Source: Poa pratensis
Taxonomy: Eukaryota > Streptophyta > Magnoliopsida > Poales > Poaceae
Assembly (NCBI GenBank): GCA_947311845.1
Contig: CAMZMU010000052.1
Coordinates: 141,437,733-141,501,732 of the forward strand
Length of the DNA: 64,000 bases
Direction: 5' to 3'
Within the stretch, counting starts at the first letter, position 1; every line of letters begins with the position of its first letter. Made by a program: the position numbers and the translations under genes. Under the pieces are notes generated by a model. That model was not told the origin of the DNA and ran no database searches. It saw only the letters and a list, made by a program, of their open reading frames with translations. Shown here one piece after another: positions 22,722 to 34,687 of this stretch.

Positions 22722-23008
22722 CAAGGTTTCGGATACCGGTTCAAAAAAATTCCGGAGGGGGCCGGTATTTCCGGTAACCGGGGTTACCGGAAAATACCGG
22801 CCGGTAACCGGCCCAATATTTCGGCAAGAATTCAGGATTTAAACTTAAAACATCGATTTTTTTCAAAATTTAAATTTTTCGAGCACAAATTTGTTTCAAA
22901 TTTGACTAATCCGAGATTTTTCATCCGAGATATGCAAATTCCGGGGGGGTCCGAGAAATCCGGTTACCGCGGAATTCCACGGAATTCCAGCCGGTAACCG
23001 AAACCTTG
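22722..23008. mobile_element. hAT-type MITE, same family as the one in the NLR fragment
   Basis: 287 bp, terminal repeats CAAGGTTTCGG / CCGAAACCTTG, 8-bp target duplication GTTCACAC (22714-22721 and 23009-23016). It shares the GGTTACCG-containing arms and the A/T-rich core. Confidence 0.85.
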
Positions 23009-24927
23009 GTTCACACCATATATACCTACCCATACAGCGCATCTCTCGCTATTCCATAGTAGTTGATTATGCACAGTCATCAAAGTTCGAGAAGACTCAA
23101 AAGCGCTTTGTTGTCATCGTTATCAATCTTGCAAATTTCTTCATACAAAAGCTCTAATTCGTGAGCATTGTCGCTGCCACAAAAAGAACGAAAAAAAGGA
23201 AAAGGAGAAAGAAAGGGGCACCATACAGAAGATCAAGATGTTCATCCTCAAGCAGGAGGAATAAATAACAACACTTCCATATTCATGTGAAGAATGGCTA
23301 ATCGAACTACTACTTATAAAATTACTAGAGCATCTCTAGCTTCCTGAGATGACCTTTCGTTGCATAGCTTCTCAATCAATTATTTGGCGTGGGTCCATTC
23401 TCTACCACATACTCTGGACATTATTTTTCCATTGACTGGCATATGGAATCTTCTTTTTACTGGAGTTGACCTCTTATTTAGCTTTACTATCTTGATTTCA
23501 GATTTGCTCATTCTTCAAATTACCTTACCAAGCTCCAGATAAGCTTTCCACAAATATAAAGTAGATAGGAAACACTTTGGCCATTGGCTTGTGAGGACTA
23601 TATCATGTCACGAGAGTAATTCCGGATCATGAGGAGGTCAGTTCACAGATACCTGCTCCTGGAAGTTTATCAGGGAATAAAACTGTTGGCTACGCTTGTT
23701 TTCATTTGTTCTTGGCAGTGAAGTTTAAAAACCTAGTGACTAAGTGTTCAAAAACTTTGATAGCTATATTGTTGAACTTCTTCATAAACTCCCCATTCTC
23801 TACTGGCAATGAATAAGAGTTGTTATTTAAGCTTGTGCTCAGTTGTTAGCTTGCTACTTTGATAAGTTTGTGGAAAGTGTCTAAATCCGAACTTTATGAG
23901 GATCATAATAATTGTTTGCACATGAACACTTGCTTGCAATCTCTCGATGCTGAGCTTTCAGGTATTTCACAAGCACTTGGGCGAGTTGAATCAGGAGCCT
24001 TAACCCTGTAAAGAAATCTGGCCTTTGTGAGACTTTTTTTCTCTCGGGGCGAGAGATTAGCAAGGGTGGAGAAGCCTTGAGATGCATCGTGCCTTGTATT
24101 TCTCTTTGTAGCCAGGAGAAGTCTTGAGGCGCATCGTCCCTTGCGTTTCTCTTTGTAGCCACTTTGTTCCAAACAATGAAGAGAGAATAGGTTTTCCCCG
24201 TGTATTATTTTCCCTTTTAGCTTCGGTACTATGTTTCCTATGAATGGTACTGAAACATGCCAAATTCTTTGAAGTATCTTCGTATCCGAACCTACGTACC
24301 TGCAATGTTAACTCGAAGAAGCACTGTCTGATGTTATGTTGAAGTTAATTTTCTTGTCTGAGAAACATATCCTCTGTTTTATGTTAACGACACAAGATTA
24401 GACTATATGCAAGTCCCAGGTTTTTACATTGTAGAATGCAAGTGGCAGAGTTGAATGTGAAGTATGTCACCTGAGGATAATACCTTTCTTGCATAGCGGC
24501 TCAGCATATAAAGCTGGAGAAAATGTTATATAGATAAACAAATTCAAACTTTAGAAATTTTTATAGATTTGAATGAAACTTAATGAAATTTAAACCTAAT
24601 CTAAACCTAGTCTAATGGCGGCCATAGTGGCGCATGAAGACGGCGTAGCCGCCCTCATCCTCCTTCTCCTTCTTGACGTCGGCGCCGCCGCTGCAGGTCC
24701 CTGCTCCGTGTGCCCCTACGTTTCCGACTCACATCAGCAAATTGGTCAACGAGCACGCACCCATTACGGCATATTTTGTTCTTTAATTGGGATGAAATGT
24801 GGGTCCTAGTCCACGTTATTTAGACATTGCAATGTTCTGCATAGTTAATTAGAGAATGATAGTTAATTGTTACCATAGCTAACATACGAATATAGCAACC
24901 GTGCAAGTCTTATGTTGGTGTAGAATG
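23009..24927. other. Intergenic, mostly featureless
   Basis: AT-rich DNA with no supported gene. A 46-bp imperfect tandem pair (GAGAAG...TCTCTTTGTAGCCA) lies at about 24068-24160. A short minus-strand open stretch near 24612-24730 could be the last residues of a captured gene (lysine/glutamate-rich, then EGGYAVFMRHYGRH and a stop), but it is too short to call. Confidence 0.4.
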
Positions 24928-24942
24928 ATGTTTTTAAGAGCA

Positions 24943-26425
24943 ACAACAACAACAACAACAACAACAACAAAGACTTTTCCCAAACAAGTTGGGATAGGCC
25001 AGAGTTGAAACCAATAAGATCTCGAAACCAGGTCATGGTTCTGGCACATGGATAGCTAACTTCCACGCAGCCCTATCCATGGCTAGTTCTTTGGTGATAT
25101 TTCAATCCTTCAGATCTCTCTTAACAGACTCCTCCCATGTCAAGTTTGGCCTACCACGACCCCTCTTACCATTCTCATCCCGCTTTATCCGTCCGGTATG
25201 CAATGGCGCTTCCGGAGGCCTACGTTCTATATGACCAAACCATCTTAGACGGTGTTGGACAACCTTCTCTTCAATTTGTGCTACCCTAACTCTCTCACGT
25301 ATATCATCATTTCTAACCCGGTCCTTTCTTGTGTGGCCACATATCCATCTCAACATGCGCATCTCCGCTACACCTAACTGTTGGATATGTCGTCTCTTGG
25401 TCGGCCAACATTCTGCGCCATACAACATCGCAGGTCAAATCGCCGTCCTATAGAACTTGCCTTTTAGCTTTTGTGGCACTTTCCTATCACAGAGGACGCC
25501 AGAAGCTTGGCGCCACTTCATCCAACCAGCTTTGATTCGATGACTCACATCTTCATCGATATCACCATCCTTCTGGAGCATAGACCCCAAATATCGGAAG
25601 GTGTCTTTCTCAGGTACCACCCGTCCATCAAGCCTAACCTCTTCCTCCTTGTGCCTAGTAGTACTGAAACTGCACCTCATGTACTCAGTTTTGGTTCTAC
25701 TAAGCCTAAAACCTTTCGATTCTAGAGTCCGTCTCCACAGCTCTAACTTTCTATTAACCCCCGCCCGACTATCGTCAATTAGCACCACATCATCCGCAAA
25801 GAGCATACACCATGGGATATCTCCTTGTATATCCCCTGTGACCTTATCCATCACCAAAGTAAAGAGATAAGGGCTCAAAGCTGACCCCTGGTGCAGTCCT
25901 ATTTTAATTGGAAAGTCATCGGTGTCGCCATCACTTGTTCGAACACTTGTCACAACATTATCATACATATTCTTAATGAGGGTAATGTACTTTGTTGGGA
26001 CTTTGTGTTTCTCCAAGGCCCACCACATGACATTCCGTGGTATCTTATCATACGCCTTCTCCAAGTCAATGAACATCATATGAAGATCCTTCTTCTTCTC
26101 CCTGTATCTCTCCATAAGTTGTCGTACCAAGAAGATGGCTTCCATGGTAGACCTCCCAGGCATGAAACCAAATTGATTTTTGGTCACGCTTGTCAATCTT
26201 CTTAAACGGTGCTCAATGACTCTCTCCCATAGCTTCATTGTATGGCTCATCAACTTGATTCCACGGTAATTAGTGCAACTTTGAACATCCCCCTTGTTCT
26301 TGAAGATTGGCACTAATGTACTCCGCCTCCATTCTTCGGGCATCTTGTTTGACCGAAAAATGAGGTTGAAAAGTTTAGTTAGCCATACTATCGCTATGTC
26401 TCCAAGGCCTCTCCACACCTCGATA
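24943..26425 (-). mobile_element. RTE-clade LINE, 5'-truncated, with (TTG)n tail
   Basis: The copy is bounded by a perfect 15-bp target-site duplication ATGTTTTTAAGAGCA (24928-24942 and 26426-26440). The 3' end is a run of TTG units (plus-strand AAC at about 24941-24970), the tail type used by RTE elements rather than poly(A). Only the 3' 1.48 kb is present, consistent with aborted reverse transcription. It encodes the RT part described separately. Confidence 0.9.
25012..26418 (-). pseudogene. RTE LINE reverse transcriptase, C-terminal part
   Basis: The frame opens inside RT: fingers/palm motifs [68 protein letters not shown] and the catalytic FADD ([13 protein letters not shown]). It continues into the thumb and the RTE C-terminus (MLRWICGHTRKDRVRN, RLRWFGHIERRP). 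Two in-frame TGA codons interrupt it: 25435-25437, where an Arg CGA is expected before P-A-M-L-Y-G, and 25099-25101, where Trp TGG is expected after R-D-L-K-D. Both are C-to-T-type changes. The endonuclease domain is missing through 5' truncation. There are no frameshifts over about 1.4 kb. Confidence 0.85.
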
Positions 26426-26440
26426 ATGTTTTTAAGAGCA

Positions 26441-27180
26441 TGGAAACAAAATTATCATAACCATATGGTGAAAACATGAAAGTTATCGACAATAAAAATT
26501 TTCAAACATGTTAACATACAATTTTGTTTCAAAGATCTCGATAAGAATTTCAAGAGTGCTTGGTTAAACAATCCATTAAGTTTTAACCATCTTTAAACTT
26601 ACTCGGGGTTTTAGAATTAAGATGATGTCCTGCACTAGTTCAGTCATATCATAACTATCCACCTCACAAAACATATTATTATTTACATATTTGTTTGAGC
26701 AATTCATATACATAGAAATGGTGGGTTTCTAGTTAGCTTGGCTCAACAAGCCTACCACAACCCTCATCCTGTATAGGGGCTTGGGAGTTGGGACAAGCTA
26801 TTTCTGAAAGAGAGCGGTTGCATAATTATGTTCTTTTGAAAACCAGAGTAATCTTTCCCAAGCACGGTTTTCTGTGCGAACAAGGCAATTTGTTGCGGTT
26901 TTAGGAAAAGGGGTGTCGCTGAATTGGCGTGTCCTGGTTGAGGTTATCTGGGTTAGGAGAAAAACGTTTTGATGATTCGACCAAAACTGAGTTCATGACT
27001 TTTTTTTTACTACTGTTTTTTAAGAATTGGAACGCACTTTATATTCCACTCAGTGGCCACCACAACGCGAACATCATCCGGGACAGGATCCAACCATCTA
27101 CGCCTACTGTTCAAGACGATATAGATCCACTCAGATGGATTCAAGACGATATAGATCCACTCAGATGGATTCTGTAAAAA
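26441..27180. other. Intergenic, with a perfect 30-bp tandem duplication
   Basis: TCAAGACGATATAGATCCAC starts identical units at 27111-27140 and 27141-27170, directly beside the foldback element. The rest is unremarkable AT-rich DNA. Confidence 0.6.
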
Positions 27181-28050
27181 TAAGAGAAAATTCCTTATAT
27201 GACACTCTCTTAAAATTATGTTCCTTATTTGACACCGGTGAAAATTTTCTTCCCTATATGACCTCTCCTTAAAATTTGTTTCCCTATATGACACTCTAGT
27301 GTATTTAGTTCACCAAAGAGGTATGAAAAGACCTTTTTACCCCTGGTGTATAAGGTGATCAAAATATTTGGTTATTATATATGCAATAATATTTTGGTCA
27401 CATTATTAAATCAATAAAATATAAACCAAATATTAAAAAGGCTATATAATAAATAAATAATAGTATTAAACATCAGGTTATTTATTAAATCATTTTTTTG
27501 GCACGACGATGATGAGCTTTTAGCGAGATGGACAACGTACATACGGTTCCTTCCAATCCATCGGACTCGATGGGAAAAAATTGATGCTGCATGCTACGTC
27601 GCGCTAGCTCGGACGGAATCGATGAAGTATTTATACCCGGCGACCGACGCAATAAGCGTACAAATACCCACGTACGATATCCTGCGTGATACGTGTTGTG
27701 CTTGCTTCTAACCAATGGATCAGCTGCTATAGCTAGCCTAGCTAATTTGCGCATACGTATGTTTGGCGTCTCGCTAGAAGTTAGTCATCATCGTGTCATG
27801 TAAAAGATATTGATTTAACAACTTTTCAATAACCTAATGTCTAAATATTTAATATTACTGCAGCTATTTTTTGTACCAAATTTTGGTCACATTATTCATC
27901 GGGGGTAAAAGGGTCTTTCTATGTCTCTTTGGTGAACAAAATGCACTAGTGTCATATAGGGGAAAAAAATTAGGAAGAGGCCATATAGGGAAGAATTTTT
28001 TTACCGGTGTCAAATAAGGAACACAATTTTAAGAGAGTATATAATATGGC
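27181..28050. mobile_element. Foldback / long-inverted-repeat transposon
   Basis: The ~150-bp arms at about 27184-27335 and 27890-28045 are inverted copies of each other. Each arm is built from four ~30-bp subunits beginning CCTTATATGACACT or CCCTATATGAC. The ~550-bp core includes AT-rich DNA and a promoter-like piece (TATTTATACCC at about 27630). No transposase is encoded. Mutator-like MITEs and Foldback elements have this design. I could not fix the target duplication. Confidence 0.65.
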
Positions 28051-30403
28051 CACAGGTGATGGTTGATGGTTGGTATATTTTTTCAATTTCCGGTTTTACC
28101 CCTACGTCGTAAAAAATATTACGCCACCTGGCACCGCTAAAGAGACATACCGGTTCGCTGTACGTCGCGGCGATTTTGCCTCTTCGTTCCCAGGTCAACC
28201 AATCGTCTTCTCCTCCTCTGAATCCCACGACCCTGCTCTATCCAGCGCGCCGCCCCCAGTGCCGGCCACCGCCTCGCCCCGACTGTCCGGACTTCGCCTC
28301 GCCCCGACCGTCCGGCGCCCCATCTCGGCCCTCATCTCCCGATGGCCGGCGGATCATCTGCAGCAGCGCGCCACTCCCTCTCTGGCCAGCCGCGTGGCCC
28401 CCCGCCGGCCACCTCCACTCCCTGCCCGGCCGTCGCCCCCCGGCCCCCGCCGTCCACCGGCTCGCCCCGACTTGCCGCCATGCGCGCCTCGGCCATCCGG
28501 CGAGGAGGAGGGGGCCGATGCGGAGGAGGAGGACGGCGCGCGCAAGTGTTGCGACTGCACTCTCCAAGACGAGGTGAGTTCGGTCGCACCATCGTCGGTC
28601 TTCGTCGCCGCCAAAGACATTCAGAGCTCAATTGCATCGTAGGTCTTCTCCGCCGATTCGGTCGTTTGGTGCATCCAGGTATGGGCGCCAGTCGCCACGA
28701 GCGAAGGGGTGAGGAGCACGAGAACAACATGGTCGGTCCTTCCCTTCCCCTCCCCGCTCCACTCCCATCCCCCATGGTCCGTCCATCTGCTCTCTACGGC
28801 ATAGGTGTTGGATCGATTGAGCTTAGGGGCTAGGGCTTTGGGCCGCGGCAGCGGCAGCTTTCTGAAGAATTGGCGTCGCTGGATGTATGGGCTCGGTGTG
28901 AATTGGCTACGGCTGTTTTTCAGCAGAGGCAGAGCAAGCTAGCCTCCCACCCATGTGCGATTAGCTATATGGAGAATGAATCCACCTTGTTTCGTTCAGC
29001 TGATTGAGCTGGTCTTGTTGAGTGACACTACCCAGTACTGTAATATATCCATATTGTATGACTTGGTTGAACTAGGTTCTTGGCTTTGTGGTGCATCAAG
29101 GCAAACCGATCTTGTGTTTCAGTTAGCTTTTCTGCTTGGAGTGATGTGTTGATAGCTTCAGTTGGTTCACACGTGATACGATGAGCACTAGGAGCTGTAT
29201 AAGATGATTATGTTTCATCTTACCTTGATGCGCCATAAACTTTCTTCTGAATTTCATACATGGTGTTTCCAGTGCTTTAGATGATAGACAGGAATAAGAA
29301 AAGCTAGCACGTCATGGCAGCAACATCTTGTCATTTCTCAATAGTGCACATATCCCTGCTGCGTGTGTACAACCAAGGAGAAACACATGTTCAGAGATCA
29401 TCTCTGTTCGCTGATCAGGAAATCGGTTTGTGGTTACAAGTAGCGAGCAGAGTGCTATTGACGTCGGTAAGCAATTGCACGGTAGCAAGCCTGAGTGTGC
29501 CATGGCGTGTAACAGTCGACAGGATCAGTAGACAAACTAAAGTGCTTATGGGACAACATGGGGCGTGGTATTCTTCCGGGTATGCCATTTGATGTTTAGT
29601 ATTCTTGCACTTGTGGGATAGGAGTGCTATTGTGTCGTGGACCTGTGTTTTATGTACACTTAAGGGTTGTAAGGTGTTGAATTTTCTCTCTGATGAACCA
29701 ACATTTGAGTCTTTCACACAAGCTGTACTTCAGGGATATGAAACCAAATAATATCGGCGTTGAAGGACATCACAAGCTTGGATATTTTGGTCTGGCACAC
29801 ATATTTGGGATCCCAGAACGGAACTTCACCAGGTTCTTGTTAATTCATTTGTGTGATATACGATGAGTTGAAATGTCAAGGACTCCCAGACAATGTTTGC
29901 AGAAACAAAATGTGTATTGATAGTTTCTTCAAGCTGTATTATTACTTATGTTGTATAAAGTATAATCTGTCTGTATAATGCTGGTTGACAGTTTTAATTT
30001 ATACTTGTCCATTAAGAGCACGGCACATGCTTTTCAGGGACACTATTCTAACCCCTTGCATTAGCAGTTGGCTGCTAAAGTTTAAAAGATGCAGTATCTT
30101 AAACCAGCTATGGCCTAAGTGAAGTATTTTTGAAGGTGCTCACTTTTCAGCATGTAAAAAAAAGCGTTCTGGATAGAACACATGTATACTATGTATCATG
30201 GTACTACGAGGAATTTTGAATGCTATTTGCTTACTATATGAGCTTTCGGATCTCACTTTATTGCGTAACAATGCTAAAAAATATTGATTTGGGATGGGAA
30301 ATCATTGTTAGACTTGTTAATTTGTTGTGTGTAAACTTAAGAGAGTAATCTATTATCCGTGTAAATTTGTTTGCCCGTGACAACCGCACGGGCATTTTGC
30401 TAG
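28051..30403 (+). mobile_element. Helitron 3' end with captured GC-rich exon; 5' end unresolved
   Basis: The 3' terminus is clear: hairpin GCCCGTG (30373-30379) / CACGGGC (30387-30393), then ATTTTG, CTAG at 30400-30403 and T. The 5' border is not identified, so the start given is the edge of the foldback element. The block 28150-28660 is GC-rich with a donor-like GACGAG|GTGAGT, as in captured first exons. Its overlapping frames show only biased composition. The rest (28950-30370) is intron-like. Confidence 0.55.
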
Positions 30404-30543
30404 TATAAGTAATTCTCTCTAAAAATAACGGTTTGGATTAGAACATTTTGAGCCTATACTATTTGGGCCTTTACTGGGTTTAAGATGTAAAATCTTACTA
30501 CGAGCCAAAGCCCAAACCGTCTCCATCTCTTCTGGCGACGGCG
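30404..30543 (+). promoter_or_regulatory. Remaining AP5Z1 promoter/leader
   Basis: Only 140 bp separate the Helitron CTAG from the AP5Z1 ATG. The piece keeps TGGGCC (30466) and AGCCCA (near 30508) site-II-like elements and no clear TATA box, typical of a housekeeping promoter. Any further control DNA was displaced upstream by the Helitron. Confidence 0.5.
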
Positions 30544-33500
30544 ATGGCCTCGCCGAAGCTCGCCGCCGGCGACGGCAGCTACGACTTCCACCTCCGCTCG
30601 CTCTCCGCCGCATCCCGGGACTCCGCCGCGGCTGCCGATCCCGCCTCCGACCCCAACCTCCTCCAGTCCGTAAGCGCATCTCCCTCCAACCCCACCCCCC
30701 CCACCCCCCTTCCCTCAGACTGCCGCGTGGTGTTACGTCCGGTCCCTTGCCTTGGTGTCGAAGGTGAGGATGGTGTTCGAGATGTGCAAGGACGCCAACG
30801 ACGAGATGGTGGCGCGGGCCTTCCCCGTGATGAGCAAGCTCTTCCAGCGCTGCGCCGCCGCGCCGACGCTGTCCACGGCATCCACCGGCGTGCTGCTGCT
30901 TGTAAGCGCCCCAACTCAAATTGTTATTGTAGGATTCTCTTAGGAGTACATGTTACATTCCGATGGAAGTGCTCAGTATTTTGGAATTTTGGTCTTATGG
31001 GGTAGGATTGTACATCTAAATTGCAATTTTATCTCTATGATGGAATACTCTTGGAACTTTGGGTGTTTACAACTTAGGAGAAAGCTTGGTATAGTTTTAA
31101 GAGTTCCACGAATGTACTTACTCCATAATTAACGCCCAAAAAGGGTATTCATTTAAGTCAGGTTAATTGTAATGTTTGCTGATTTGTGAAACGAGTTTTG
31201 TTATGACGGTAGCAAAAAACTGTCTCATAATCTGTACTGTTTTCTACCCAGACTATTCTGCAGTTCTTCCTGGACTTTGGCGAGGCAGTCTTGCACGATG
31301 CTGATGTTAGCTTGAGAACCTTCTTCCGCTCTTGCTTAAGTAGGTAATAATGTCTCTCTGCAGTTGGCGTTCTAGTTGTATTTGGCATGCATGCCTCGTT
31401 CTAGTTGTATTTGGCATGCATGCCTCGTCCTATTGCTTCTACACGCCCTCCAAATCTCTCAAATTTTATTTCTTGGTAGGGAGTTTGCAGATCCTATTGT
31501 CGCTGAACGCACGCTTGAATTCATTATAGCAAACAAGACGAAGATCCTGAATTGCTTTCCCACCTTGGTTCCTCAGGTGTGAAGCACATGACATGATCAG
31601 TTTTCCATACCATATAGTGTGAATTGGATGTTTCCTTGCGAATCAGCTCTATGCTCCTGCTGGTTATGCAGTTCCAAAGCACACCGCTCTGAAAGATCAC
31701 AATCAATTTCCCTTGGTTTTCCAATATGACCCCCTTTTCTCTATGTAATTTCAAAACATACTAACTAATGTTGGTTTTATGCAGTTTTTCCCATTGCTAC
31801 TGAAGTTAATTGCATCAAATGGCGAGAGGTATGCCCTTTAGTTTCTGGCATCTTCCCACATATTTGCTATATTTTGCTGTTGATATTTGAAGAAGTCCGA
31901 TATTTCCCTTTCCGTCAATTGGCTTACTAGTTGGTACTGGTAACATATGTTTTAGACAATCCTGTTGACCACTCACCTACCTTATCTGGTTTTCTGTTGT
32001 TCCAGATTGGATAAGAAGTTTTCAGAAGTGCTTCCATTGATGATGGCACCAGGATCTTTTCTTCCTCTCTTCCTGTCCCTTATGGATTGCCAAGTATGTC
32101 TAACGATTTCATACTATTAGAACTCATGTGGTTTATTTAGCGGTTAACTAGCCTTTCAGTTAAAAATGATAAATGGATGACATTATTGTACCTCTAAGTG
32201 CTGGCATATGATGCACACATCTCTTTGCAACACGTGATAGACAGGTGTGATATCTAAAATTCAGATAATGTACCGCAATAGTGTGAATGTGATGAGCATT
32301 ACTTATCATGCATTGCATTTTAGAACTGCTTATCCTGCATTATTGTCATTGTTCTTTATGCGGCTCGGTTTCAACTGCTTTATTCCTTATTAACTCCTTG
32401 AACATCAATCAGTGTTAGTGGTAGCATTGGAAAAGGTGGAAAGAAGTTCCGGAACTCTCATCGGTAGTAGTTTAGCTACTATACAGAAGAGTGCTGCTCC
32501 TGAGGTTCCCTTTCGAAATTATTTAACCCCAAAAACTATTGAGTGTGATATCCAGCTCCAATCTGTTAATCCCATTATCCTACTCCAGATGCTCCTTGCA
32601 CTAATGGATGAGGCATATACTGGCTCTGCAATAGAAGACCAAAGTGGCAATTCAGGTTCTGATGATAGTGGTCCTCTAGACCTAGCTGACCCGATGTTCC
32701 TTGACCTTCTAAAAGATGAAAATGATGGCATTGCTGTAAGTAGTTCCTCCTTTGCAATAAGTTGCTGTTTATTTTTATCAGTATATTCTTAGTTATAATA
32801 TTATTTATTTGTTTTGTTTCCCTTAGGCAAAACATTGGACATCCCCTACGATATCTTCAACCTTACAAGCGGCACTTAACAGCCCACAATCGGACAGATT
32901 AAAACACTCACTGAAATGGCACCTCGCTTTCTTACCGTGTATTTTGCGACAGCATTGCGGGACGTCAACAACTGTAGGTTCTGTATATTTGTTGGTTGCT
33001 GCATGCCAATGACAAATAATGCTGAATTGACAATCTGTTTTGTTGGTTCAGCACTCTTGTGTGCTCTGATTCCAGTAGTTATGTCAAGATATGCTGCAAT
33101 GTTCCCTGACAAGGATTTCTCTTTCAAGGTAGACATACTTCTTTAAGTTACTTCTCTCTCTTCTATGTGATACTGGTACTTAGTGAATAGATATCTGTTT
33201 ATATGGCATGCACAGATTTAGTTTGGTTATTTTCTCATGTCACTTGTACTAGTTCAGTAGTTCGAGTGATATATTTGAATTTAAGCTGAACAAGCTCTGG
33301 GTTATAACATCCTTGTAGGTGAGGAAAAGGCTTTCGGATTTCCTGTTGTCTGCATTCCAGCGCTCCCCTGACATCATTGCACTACTAAAGGTACCTGAGT
33401 GACTCTTACTATGTAGTATGCAATATGTCATTATTAGGGTATTTTCAAAAGGTTTTACATAACAACTTTGAAACGTTCTGCAGAAACCTATTATTGATAG

Positions 33501-34687
33501 ACTTGGGGAGGCCCATGTTAATCCTGCAAAGGCAAGTATACATGCCAAGCTATTGTGTCTAATTTGTCTTTGGTTCTTTCATATCCTCACTGGACTGCTC
33601 CGTCATTGCCTGGTCTTGTTGTTCTTGTGCTGACTATCATAAGTATCTTTTTTCCACCACAACTGAATTTTCGAAGGGAATATGGTGTATGCAGACAGAA
33701 TTAGCATTGCATTTGTGTTGGGCCATTGGTGAGCATGGAGCAGGAGGGATAAACCACAAAGATGTAGCACGTGAACTATATGAAAGCTTGGAGTTGCTAT
33801 TGTATGAAAACCTGGCAACGAGGTTGGTTCTACTTGCAGATTGTATTCTTTTCTAGGCCTCCATGATGGGTTGCTATTACTCGTGATTGACTTTCACCTC
33901 TTCCATCTCTTGCTTCCAAGTCGATTGGGATTAAGTCAGGAGCCGGGATTTGATTCTATGAGTGCAGCTTCTCGGAAGTCATCCCAAGCTAGGCTCCTTT
34001 GCTTTGTGGTGACTGCCATTGCTAAGCTAGCAACATGCCATAACGAGTTTCTTCCAAGAGCACGTGTGTTATTGGCTAAGGTATTGACTTTATCCTTCTG
34101 GCATAACAAACTTATCAAGAGTTTGCAATTGTTGGCGTCATCCATGATTGAAGTATGTTGTTTGCTTTCATGCAGGTTGCTCGGTCCAGGACCTTAGACA
34201 GGAGAGTCTGGCAACGTGCCTGTGACTATTTAGGGCTCATGAATGAACCAGCCATTTGCTTATCTGTACTGGGACCATCCACTGCCCAAGAAAATGGTCC
34301 TGGTATTGTCAACTGGAGTGAAGGAGGAACGAAGATGGTAGCTCACATTCCATTTTACCTTTTAGCCGAACAAAAAGGTAAACAAATTATGAACACTTAA
34401 ATAGTCAAGTGTAGAATAAGCATTATTTTCATTGTCTCCAGAAGAAATATGATGCAACTTTTCTACGATGAAACTCAAGTGTCATTCGAGAATCAACTAA
34501 AAAAACTACATTCTGAACAAACTGATTTCTAACTGTGGTATCTCTGTTTTTTTCGTTTTGTATTTTATCGGTATCGTAGTCTTATGGAGAACACACGAGC
34601 TACACCTAACCCCTGGACTCGACATGTGTTTGTGCAGGTCCACCATCTCATGATTTTTCATTTGCGGACCTCCTCCCCGCAGAATGA
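30544..34687 (+). CDS. AP5Z1: AP-5 adaptor complex subunit zeta (AP5Z1 homologue), 16 coding exons
   Basis: Coding exons: 30544-30669, 30764-30901, 31252-31343, 31480-31576, 31785-31828, 32006-32093, 32413-32504, 32589-32735, 32827-32973, 33052-33128, 33319-33390, 33484-33531, 33695-33822, 33921-34080, 34176-34377, 34638-34687 (TGA). All phases fit. The corrected product is 569 residues, the usual plant length. Landmarks: YDFHLRSLSAASRDS near the start, FFLDFGEAVLHDAD, FFPLLLKLIA, LMDEAYTGSA, HIPFYLLAEQKG and the end HDFSFADLLPAE. Known: zeta is a large alpha-helical subunit of AP-5, an adaptor working with SPG11/SPG15 at late endosomes. There are no membrane segments. The intron after exon 12 uses a GC donor (33532). 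Two single-base losses break the frame: 32087-32088 (GATTGCC for GATTTGCC) and 32914-32916 (GAAATGG for GAAAATGG). The rest is perfect, so sequencing error is more likely than decay. Confidence 0.82.
31371..31428. repeat. 29-bp tandem duplication in AP5Z1 intron 3
   Basis: TCTAGTTGTATTTGGCATGC starts identical units at 31371 and 31400. It is intronic and leaves the splice sites intact. Confidence 0.85.

Noticed and set aside
24612..24806. Small frame on plus and C-terminal-like reading on minus
   Set aside because: The plus frame is a shadow. The minus reading is under 40 residues with no upstream exon found, so it is noted only as a possible fragment.
24941..24970. (AAC)n microsatellite
   Set aside because: It is the (TTG)n tail of the adjoining RTE LINE, explained by that element and its target duplication.
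28070..28833. Several 100-190-codon frames upstream of AP5Z1
   Set aside because: They overlap on both strands with biased composition. At most this is a captured first exon with a donor at about 28573.
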